A DNA stretch of 11,766 nucleotides. Origin: an uncultured Oscillospiraceae bacterium (GTDB taxonomy: Bacteria > Bacillota > Clostridia > Oscillospirales > Acutalibacteraceae). The stretch is taken from NCBI GenBank assembly GCA_900554535.1, contig USIA01000043.1:1-11766 (forward strand), read 5' to 3'. This document shows, one piece after another, positions 6,280 to 11,766 of this stretch. The notes under the pieces are model-generated. The model did not search any database. It was not told the origin of the DNA and saw only the letters and a program-made list of their open reading frames with translations. Made by a program: the position numbers and the translations under genes. Position 1 is the first letter of the stretch. Each line of letters starts with the position of its first letter.

Positions 6280-7962
6280 ATGCAGGATCTAATCTACAAG
6301 GACAAGCGCTACCGCAGTGCAAAGGTGGTCAACGGGCTGAACATGGCTGGCCCGCGCGCCCACCTGCGGGGCATGGGTCTCTCCAGCGAGGACATGCAGA
6401 AACCCTTCATCGGGGTCATCAATACCCACAACGAATTCCATCCCGGCCATGTACATCTGGACAAAATCGCCGCCCAGGCCAAAGCAGGCGTCCTAGAAGC
6501 GGGCGGAATCCCCTTTGAGGTAAATACCATCTCCATCTGCGACGGCTTCACCCAGGGTCACGAAGGCATGTGCAGCGTGCTGCCCAGCCGCGAAGTCATC
6601 GCCGACTCCATCGAGGTTTTTGTGAACGCCAACCAGTTCGATGGCATTGTACTGATTGGCGGCTGCGACAAGATCGTGCCTGCCATGCTAATGGCGGCGC
6701 TGCGCTTAAATATACCCGCCATCCTGGTCACCGGCGGACCGATGCTGCCCGCACAGTATAAGGGCCAGCAGTACGGCACCTATCAGCTGAAAGAAATGGC
6801 CGGAAAATTAAAGCGCGGCGAACTCTCAATCCAGGAATATGAGTACATGGAGGGATTAATGTCCCCCGGCCCCGGCTCCTGCGCGATGATGGGCACCGCC
6901 AACAGCATGTCGGTGGCGGCCGAGGCCATGGGGCTCACGCTGCCGGGATGCGCTAGTGCACACGCGGTCATGGGCAAGAAAAACCGCATCGCCCGGGAGA
7001 GCGGAAAGACCATCGTTCGACTGGTGCAGGAAAACATCTGTCCCCGGGACATCGTTACCCAGGAGATGTTCGAGCTGGCGGTACGCGTCTGCATGAGCGT
7101 GGGCGGCTCCACCAACATCACCCTGCACCTGCCCGCCATCGCCAAAGAAGGGCACCTGCACATGAGCCTGGAAGATCTCGGGCGCATCTCGGATGAGACG
7201 CCGTATCTTGCGAAGATCAAGCCTTCTGGCGCGCACACGCTGTGGGACTTTGACCAGGCCGGCGGGGTGACCGCTGTGCTCAAGGCGCTCAGCGCCGTGA
7301 CTGACATCGGCCTGATGACCGTTAACGGCAAGACCCATCAGCAAAACGCGGCCGCGCTGGTCGAGTGGGACCAGGACGTAATCCGCCCGGTGGAGCGCGC
7401 CTATGCTCCCAGCGGCTCCATCAAGGTGCTCCATGGCAACCTCTCCCCCAACGGCTGCGTGGTCAAGCAGAGCGCAGTTGCACCGGAAATGCGCCGACAC
7501 ACCGGGCCGGCCCGCTGCTTCGACAGCGAGGAGGAAACGGTGCAGGCCATCTACAGCGGCAAAATCCAGCCGGGCGATGTAATCGTTATCAAGAACGAGG
7601 GTCCCAAAGGCGGCCCCGGCATGCGGGAGATGCTCACCGCAACCGCCGCCCTGGTGGGGATGGGGTACGAAAAGACGACAGCTCTCATCACCGACGGCCG
7701 CTTCTCCGGAGCCACACGCGGCCCCTGCATCGGTCACATTTCCCCGGAAGCCGCCCAGCGCGGTCCGATCGCTGCCCTGAGGGACGGCGACCTCATCCAC
7801 ATCGACATCGACGCGGGCACCCTGTATGCAGAGCTTTCCTCCGAAGAAATTGACCGGCGCTTGCAGGCACTTCCTCCCTTTTCTGTGAAAGTGACCGAAG
7901 GATATCTGGCGCGCTACGCGAACAGCGTCTCCTCTGCAGACGAAGGCGCAGTCCTGCGCTGA
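6280..7962 (+). CDS. IlvD/Edd-family dehydratase (probable sugar-acid dehydratase)
   Basis: The 560-residue Fe-S-dependent dehydratase removes water from a 2,3-dihydroxy acid to give a 2-keto-3-deoxy acid. IlvD-type features: NMAGPRAHLRGMG, HPGHVHL (54-60), CDGFTQGHEGM (88-97), GGCDK (C129, K130), GSCAMMGTANSM (C201), GGSTN (275-279), GPKGGPGMREML, and TDGRFSGATRGPCIGHISPE with the probable catalytic base S476. C88, C129 and C201 are candidate cluster ligands. Automated annotation would probably call this dihydroxy-acid dehydratase of branched-chain synthesis. However, CDKIVPA and CAMMGTA resemble aldonate dehydratases (CDKxxPA, MGTA) rather than IlvD (CDKxxPG, GMFTA), and the neighbours are an aldolase and a gluconate-type permease. 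Aldonate dehydration is therefore more likely. AAGGAGG precedes the ATG inside the end of the regulator gene. Confidence 0.88.
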   Translation: MQDLIYKDKRYRSAKVVNGLNMAGPRAHLRGMGLSSEDMQKPFIGVINTHNEFHPGHVHLDKIAAQAKAGVLEAGGIPFEVNTISICDGFTQGHEGMCSVLPSREVIADSIEVFVNANQFDGIVLIGGCDKIVPAMLMAALRLNIPAILVTGGPMLPAQYKGQQYGTYQLKEMAGKLKRGELSIQEYEYMEGLMSPGPGSCAMMGTANSMSVAAEAMGLTLPGCASAHAVMGKKNRIARESGKTIVRLVQENICPRDIVTQEMFELAVRVCMSVGGSTNITLHLPAIAKEGHLHMSLEDLGRISDETPYLAKIKPSGAHTLWDFDQAGGVTAVLKALSAVTDIGLMTVNGKTHQQNAAALVEWDQDVIRPVERAYAPSGSIKVLHGNLSPNGCVVKQSAVAPEMRRHTGPARCFDSEEETVQAIYSGKIQPGDVIVIKNEGPKGGPGMREMLTATAALVGMGYEKTTALITDGRFSGATRGPCIGHISPEAAQRGPIAALRDGDLIHIDIDAGTLYAELSSEEIDRRLQALPPFSVKVTEGYLARYANSVSSADEGAVLR

Positions 7963-7975
7963 AAGGAGATCCTTT

Positions 7976-8866
7976 ATGGAACAGATGCATTTGAATGGGG
8001 TCTGGGCGCCGGCCCTCACGCCCTTTTACGAGGACGGCTCGGTCAACACCAGCGAATACGAACGCCTGGTACGCTTCTTGCTGGGGCAGGGTCTCAATGG
8101 TGTGTTCGTCGGCGGCACCACCGGCGAATTCGTGAACCTGACCGTGGAGGAGCGCCAAACGCTCCTTGCGGCCGCACGCAGCGGTGCGGGAGATGCAGGG
8201 GGCGTGCTTTTTAACGTCACCGCCATGAACCTGCGCGACGTGCAGCGCCTGATGGACTTCGGCCGCACTCACGGGGCGGACGCCTTCTCTGTCACGGCGC
8301 CTTACTACCACCGCTATGATGCGGCTGCTCTGACCGAATATTTTTGCACGCTCGCTATGCTCGCTGAAGGAATGCCCTTTTACTTATACAACATGAGCGG
8401 AATGACCAACAACCCCGTCACGACCTCGATCCTGCGGGAAGTTTCCCGGCGCTGCCCCAATGTGCGCGGCATTAAGGACAGCAGCATGGATTTCCTGACA
8501 CTTCAGGAATACCGCGCGGCTTTGCCGGATCTGGAGATCGTGACCGGCAACGATGCACAGCTCTATTACGCGTTGTGTGCCGGCGCGCAGGGCGGCATTA
8601 TCGCCGTATCCAGTGTCTTCCCCAAGCTGTGCGCAGGGATCTTCGAGGCCTACCAGGCGGGCGACTTCATGCTGGCCCGCTCCCGCCAGGAGAAGGTTAT
8701 GCAGGTGCGCAGGCTGTTCCGCTCTGTCATGCCGGTTATGGCACACAAATACGCACTACAACTGCAAGGGTTCTCCATGGGGCCGGGGAGATTCCCCTTC
8801 CGCAGCCTGACTGAAACAGAAAAAAAAGTTCTATGCGACGGCTTACAAAAGCTGGCGCTCTTATAG
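7976..8866 (+). CDS. DapA-superfamily class I aldolase (probable 2-keto-3-deoxy sugar-acid aldolase)
   Basis: The 296-residue (beta/alpha)8 enzyme of the DHDPS/N-acetylneuraminate lyase superfamily forms a Schiff base with pyruvate. GGTTGEFVNLT (46-56) is the pyruvate-carboxylate loop, Y138 in FYLYNM is the catalytic tyrosine, and K167 in GIKDSS is the Schiff-base lysine. The arginine of true dihydrodipicolinate synthase (YNVPGRT) is absent; the segment reads YNMSGMT, which argues against lysine biosynthesis. Placed 13 bases after a dehydratase and before a GntP permease, it most likely splits the dehydratase product into pyruvate and an aldehyde whose length depends on the sugar acid. AAAGGAG precedes the ATG. 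N-acetylneuraminate lyase is an alternative by family, but no other sialic acid gene is nearby. Confidence 0.88.
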   Translation: MEQMHLNGVWAPALTPFYEDGSVNTSEYERLVRFLLGQGLNGVFVGGTTGEFVNLTVEERQTLLAAARSGAGDAGGVLFNVTAMNLRDVQRLMDFGRTHGADAFSVTAPYYHRYDAAALTEYFCTLAMLAEGMPFYLYNMSGMTNNPVTTSILREVSRRCPNVRGIKDSSMDFLTLQEYRAALPDLEIVTGNDAQLYYALCAGAQGGIIAVSSVFPKLCAGIFEAYQAGDFMLARSRQEKVMQVRRLFRSVMPVMAHKYALQLQGFSMGPGRFPFRSLTETEKKVLCDGLQKLALL

Positions 8867-8889
8867 AACCAAGAAGGAGGAAGTTCATA

Positions 8890-10254
8890 ATGGGTGCAGA
8901 CATCCGACTGCTGCTGATCTTCGCGGCGGCAATGGTGATTTTACTGGTCTCTATCATCAAATTCAAGGTCAACGCATTCGTCGCCCTGCTGCTAACCACG
9001 GTGGGCACCGGGCTCTTTGTGGGTATGCCCATCGGCGATATCTCGTCCACGATCGGGGACGGCTTCGGGAACACGCTGGGCAGCATCGGCATTATCGTGG
9101 GCTTGGGCGTAATTCTGGGCCGGTTTTTGTACGAATCCGGCGGCATCGAAGTGATCGCCCAGTCCCTGGTCCGGCGTTTTCAAGGACAAAAGTCCCGCAT
9201 CGCGGTGGGGCTTGCGGGCTTCATCACCGGCATCCCGGTCTTTGGTGACGTGGTGCACATCATGTATGCGCCGCTGGTCCGGGTCATTTCCAAAAAGAGC
9301 AAAGTATCCCTGGTCTCCTTGTGCAGTGTGACGGTCTGCTGCACCGTGGCGGCAGGCGCCATGATCATCCCCACCCCAAACCCCCTGGCCGTGGCTGCCA
9401 ACCTCAACCTGGATTACGGCATTTTCTTCATCTACGCCTTTTTCGCCGGCATTGTGGGCTGCCTGTTTGTCCTGCCCTACAGCAAGTTTCTCGACAAGCA
9501 GGACAAGCGCCACAACCATACCTATGACTTGAGCGACTGCGACGAGCCGGCAGAGGAAGCGGCATCTACGCCAGCCAAGCACATCCCGTTCATGAGCGCT
9601 ATCTCGATTCTGCTGGTGCCCATCGCACTGATCCTGATCGGCAGTTTCGTGCCGATGGCGCTCTCAGAAGGCAATCCCCTGAACACGTTTTGCGCTTTTA
9701 TCGGCGACAAGAACATCGCCATGCTCATCGGCGTGATCTGGGCGGCCGTAATCTCCATCCCCTACCGCACCAAGAAGGCAAGCCAGATCATGAGCGACGC
9801 GGCGGGCCAGGTAGGCCTGGTACTGCTGATCACTGGCGCAGGCGGCGCTTTCGGAAATATGCTCCAGTCCACCGGCATCGCAGACAATCTTACGACCACG
9901 CTTTCCGGGTTTAACATCCCGCTGCTGGTGCTGTGCTTCGTCATCTCCCAGATCCTGCGCTGCGCACAGGGCTCCACGGGCGTGGCGCTGATCACCACCT
10001 CCTCCATGTTTGCCCCCATGATCGCTTCCAGCGGCATCTCCCCTGTTCTGTGCGGCATCGCGATCTGCGCAGGCGGCATTGGTCTCTCTCTGCCGAATGA
10101 CTCCGGTTTCTGGAACATCAACCGCTTCTACAAGATTTCGGTGCAGGACACGATCCGTGCATGGACCATTGGTGGCTTTCTCACCGGGGTGGGCGCACTG
10201 GTCTTTGTCTGTGTGATCTCCCTGTTCCAAAGCGCACTTCCCGGGCTCCTGTAA
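8890..10254 (+). CDS. GntP-family gluconate/sugar-acid permease
   Basis: The 454-residue, strongly hydrophobic membrane protein has about 12 predicted helices, with a hydrophilic cytoplasmic-type loop near 200-230 (KQDKRHNHTYDLSDCDEP). GntP proteins (TC 2.A.8) import gluconate and related acids with protons. Diagnostic segments: GFITGIPVFGDVVHIMYAPL (110-129), PTPNPLAVAANL (161-172), CAQGSTGVALIT (358-369), and GGIGLSLPNDSGFW (395-408), where NDSGFW is the clearest family mark. The reading frame is open 19 codons upstream, but those codons overlap the aldolase. ATG 8890 has AAGGAGG nine bases before it and begins at the first hydrophobic helix. It is last in the operon, 23 bases after the aldolase, and supplies its substrate. 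Confidence 0.92.
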   Translation: MGADIRLLLIFAAAMVILLVSIIKFKVNAFVALLLTTVGTGLFVGMPIGDISSTIGDGFGNTLGSIGIIVGLGVILGRFLYESGGIEVIAQSLVRRFQGQKSRIAVGLAGFITGIPVFGDVVHIMYAPLVRVISKKSKVSLVSLCSVTVCCTVAAGAMIIPTPNPLAVAANLNLDYGIFFIYAFFAGIVGCLFVLPYSKFLDKQDKRHNHTYDLSDCDEPAEEAASTPAKHIPFMSAISILLVPIALILIGSFVPMALSEGNPLNTFCAFIGDKNIAMLIGVIWAAVISIPYRTKKASQIMSDAAGQVGLVLLITGAGGAFGNMLQSTGIADNLTTTLSGFNIPLLVLCFVISQILRCAQGSTGVALITTSSMFAPMIASSGISPVLCGIAICAGGIGLSLPNDSGFWNINRFYKISVQDTIRAWTIGGFLTGVGALVFVCVISLFQSALPGLL

Positions 10255-10300
10255 CAATTTTCCCGGTATTAAAAATCCCCGTATTTAAAAAGATATAGAA

Positions 10301-10358
10301 AAGGCAGCCTGACGGACAGATGCAACTTTAGAAGCATTTGCCCGGCAGGCTGCTTTTT
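10301..10358 (+). terminator. Rho-independent terminator of the sugar-acid operon
   Basis: GCAGCCTG (10304-10311) pairs with CAGGCTGC (10346-10353), is extended inward by CGG/CCG, and has a secondary ATGC/GCAT stem in the loop. Five T residues follow. It begins about 47 bases after the permease stop and is the only strong terminator after the regulator promoter, which supports a four-gene transcript. Confidence 0.85.
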
Positions 10359-10410
10359 GATCTCTTTTGGGGCGGCTCTTTTCCATTTTATTTGGCCCCG
10401 AAAGGAAGCA

Positions 10411-10452
10411 CAAAAAGAGGCGCTCACCTTCCTTTCAGAAAGCAAGCGCCTC
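10411..10452 (-). terminator. Rho-independent terminator of gap
   Basis: Reading leftwards, GAGGCGCT pairs perfectly with AGCGCCTC and is followed by TTTTTG; an inner CTTTC/GAAAG stem is possible. It starts 12 bases after the gap stop codon. It faces the plus-strand terminator at 10301-10358, so the two convergent units are separately closed. Confidence 0.88.
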
Positions 10453-10464
10453 ACTGTGAATCAA

Positions 10465-11481
10465 TTACTTGTTGTCAACTTCGTACATATGGGAAATGAG
10501 CATCAGGACCTTGTTGCTGTAGCCCCACTCGTTGTCATACCAAGCAATCAGCTTGACGAAGTGATCGTTGAGCATGATGCCTGCGTCCGCGTCAAAGATG
10601 GATGTGTGCGGATCGCCCAGGATATCGGAGGAAACGATCGGGTCTTCCGTGTATGCCAGGATGCCCTTCATCTCGCCCTCGGAAGCCGCTTTCACAGCCT
10701 CGCAGATTGCCTCGTACGTCGTGGGGGTTTTCAGGCTGCAGGTCAGGTCAACCACAGAGCCGTCCAGCGTCGGTACACGCATGGACATGCCGGTCAGCTT
10801 GCCCTTAACTTCCGGGATGACCAGTGCGCAAGCCTTTGCTGCGCCCGTGGAGGACGGAATGATGTTGCCGGAAGCTGCACGGCCGCCGCGCCAATCCTTC
10901 TTGGAGGGGCCGTCAACGGTCTTCTGGGTAGCAGTGGTGGAATGCACCGTCGTCATCAGGCCTTCGACAATGCCGAACTTGTCGTTGATGACCTTCGTCA
11001 GCGGAGCCAGGCAGTTGGTGGTGCAGGACGCGTTGGACACGACCTTCATGTCGGGGGTGTAGGTGTCAAGGTTGACGCCGCAGACAAACGTCGGGGTCTC
11101 CTTATCTTTTGCAGGTGCAGAAATGACGACCTTCTTTGCGCCGCCCTTCAGGTGTGCGGAAGCCTTCTCGGTGGTTGCGAACACGCCCGTGGACTCCACA
11201 ATATACTCAGCGCCCACAGAACCCCACGGGATGTTTGCCGGATCCATCTCGGCGAAGACCTTAACCGTCTTCCCGTTGACGATCAGCGAATCTTCCGTGT
11301 TGGAAATTTCACCCTGGAAGCGGCCATGCATGGTGTCGTACTTGACGTTATACACCATGTAGTCCGGTGCCATGAAAGGATCGTTGACAGCGACGATCTC
11401 ATACTTGTCCGGCTGCGCCACAGCTGCGCGGAACACCAGACGGCCAATGCGGCCAAAACCATTGATACCAATTTTAATCAT
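10465..11481 (-). CDS. gap: Glyceraldehyde-3-phosphate dehydrogenase, type I (NAD-dependent)
   Basis: The 338-residue protein is full length. The glycolytic enzyme oxidises glyceraldehyde-3-phosphate to 1,3-bisphosphoglycerate with NAD+ and phosphate in the cytoplasm. The Rossmann loop INGFGRIGR is at 6-14, and D34 in VNDPF suits NAD rather than NADP. The catalytic cysteine is C153 in ASCTTNCLAP, with partner H180 in TTVHSTT. GPSKKDWRGGRAASGNIIPS is the phosphate-binding region and WYDNEWGYSN lies near the C-terminus (314-323). GGGAGGT precedes the ATG. It stands alone between its own promoter and terminator, rather than with pgk/tpi as in many Bacillota; those genes are not in the window. 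It is convergent with the sugar-acid operon. Confidence 0.98.
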   Translation of the reverse strand: MIKIGINGFGRIGRLVFRAAVAQPDKYEIVAVNDPFMAPDYMVYNVKYDTMHGRFQGEISNTEDSLIVNGKTVKVFAEMDPANIPWGSVGAEYIVESTGVFATTEKASAHLKGGAKKVVISAPAKDKETPTFVCGVNLDTYTPDMKVVSNASCTTNCLAPLTKVINDKFGIVEGLMTTVHSTTATQKTVDGPSKKDWRGGRAASGNIIPSSTGAAKACALVIPEVKGKLTGMSMRVPTLDGSVVDLTCSLKTPTTYEAICEAVKAASEGEMKGILAYTEDPIVSSDILGDPHTSIFDADAGIMLNDHFVKLIAWYDNEWGYSNKVLMLISHMYEVDNK

Positions 11482-11499
11482 TGAGACATAACCTCCCGT

Positions 11500-11533
11500 T
11501 TTTTTGGTCTGCCTTATTTTTTGGTCTGCCTAT
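11500..11533 (-). repeat. Tandem 17-base repeat in the gap leader
   Basis: In the mRNA sense, GGCAGACCAAAAAA occurs twice with a period of 17 bases, between the promoter and the ribosome binding site of gap. The predicted transcription start lies at or next to the first copy, so the leader RNA is almost exactly the two copies followed by the Shine-Dalgarno. Confidence 0.75.
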
Positions 11534-11562
11534 ATTTTATAACATTTATTTCCGTTTTACAA
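11534..11562 (-). promoter_or_regulatory. Promoter of gap
   Basis: Minus-strand TTGTAA (11562-11557) and TAAAAT (11539-11534, within TATAAAAT) are spaced by 17 bases; the start would be near 11527. A 12-base dyad, ACAAG-TG-CTTGT (11559-11570), overlaps the -35. Confidence 0.6.
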
Positions 11563-11566
11563 GTGC

Positions 11567-11584
11567 TTGTTTAATTTTTAACGA
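11567..11584. promoter_or_regulatory. Rex-box-like dyad upstream of gap
   Basis: TTGTTTAATTTTTAACGA matches 12 of the 14 fixed positions of the Rex consensus TTGTTAA-N4-TTAACAA as I know it. It sits about 40-57 bases before the predicted start, just upstream of the -35. Rex is the NADH/NAD+-sensing repressor of many Gram-positive fermentation genes, and gap is a reasonable target. No rex gene is in the window and AT-rich DNA produces such matches by chance. Confidence 0.4.
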
Positions 11585-11597
11585 TTTTCACAAAGTT

Positions 11598-11766
11598 TTA
11601 AGAATTCTTCTTGTGGTCCGTTGCATTGCGCACAGAAGCGCGGGTTTTTTTATAGAAATAACACCGCGCATCCCACGCCTGCTGCAAATAGCGCACCAAC
11701 ACGCGCTCAGTGCGCAGGTCCGCTTCCGTTGGAGAAAGCGGGCGCGGGTCCTCCCGCGAAGCCACC
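11598..11766 (-). CDS. C-terminal end of an unrecognised protein (partial)
   Basis: A minus-strand frame enters from beyond the right edge and runs 55 codons to a TAA at 11598-11600. It reads VASREDPRPLSPTEADL, then RTERVLVRYLQQAWDARC and YFYKKTRASVRN, ending ATDHKKNS. The composition (amphipathic helix-like centre, basic polar tail, GC-rich third positions like neighbouring genes) looks coding, and the alternative frames are Cys/Arg-rich shadows. I do not recognise a family. It stops about 35 bases upstream of the gap -35 and in the same direction, so gap lies just downstream of this gene but has its own promoter. No terminator is evident between them. Confidence 0.5.
   Translation of the reverse strand, partial: VASREDPRPLSPTEADLRTERVLVRYLQQAWDARCYFYKKTRASVRNATDHKKNS

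Noticed and set aside
6856..8019. Long minus-strand open frame (387 codons) opposite the dehydratase
   Set aside because: Antisense shadow; the sense strand carries a complete conserved enzyme with correct spacing to its neighbours.
10357..11484. Plus-strand open frame of 375 codons covering gap
   Set aside because: Antisense shadow of gap; it crosses the gap terminator and promoter side without its own signals.
11625..11652. Possible plus-strand terminator (GCGC...GCGC hairpin then T run)
   Set aside because: Only a four-base stem, three bases separate it from the Ts, and no plus-strand gene ends there; it lies inside the partial minus-strand frame.
1..11766. CRISPR array, tRNA/rRNA, insertion sequence, prophage or defence genes
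   Set aside because: No regularly spaced repeats, no clover-leaf or rRNA motifs, no transposase, integrase or nuclease motifs in any plausible frame.

Overview
The window looks like chromosome from a Gram-positive anaerobe of the Clostridia (Bacillota). The evidence is a paired glgC/glgD ADP-glucose pyrophosphorylase, strong AGGAGG-type ribosome binding sites at short spacing before almost every gene, AT-rich intergenic DNA against GC-rich genes, and rho-independent terminators. Genus cannot be fixed from the sequence alone.

Left part (1-4629, minus strand): a glycogen synthesis operon in the order glgB, glgC, glgD, glgA, read leftwards from one sigma-70-type promoter at 4602-4629. GlgC/GlgD make ADP-glucose, GlgA (only its first 28 codons are inside the window, starting at a TTG) polymerises it, and GlgB adds branches. 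glgC and glgD overlap by four bases (ATGA).

Middle (4630-5498): about 870 bases with no ordinary gene. It holds the most surprising object in the window, a complete little transcription unit on the minus strand: promoter, Shine-Dalgarno, 23-codon ORF and rho-independent terminator. The ORF begins like a glyceraldehyde-3-phosphate dehydrogenase and ends like one, with about 314 residues missing in between. Its promoter has the same -35/-10 words and spacing as the full-length gap gene near the right edge. The rest is AT-rich DNA leading to the promoter of the next operon.

Right-centre (5412-10358, plus strand): a four-gene catabolic operon closed by a strong terminator: an IclR-family regulator, an IlvD/Edd-family dehydratase with sugar-acid-dehydratase-like motifs, a DapA-superfamily Schiff-base aldolase, and a GntP-family permease. 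The arrangement suggests uptake of an aldonic or related sugar acid, dehydration to a 2-keto-3-deoxy acid and aldol cleavage to pyruvate plus an aldehyde. No sugar kinase is present in the operon. The substrate cannot be named from the sequence.

Right edge (10411-11766, minus strand): gap (GAPDH) as a single-gene unit, convergent with the sugar-acid operon. It has its own terminator, a promoter with a Rex-box-like dyad just upstream, and a tandem 17-base repeat in its leader. Beyond it the last codons of an unrecognised minus-strand gene enter from outside the window.
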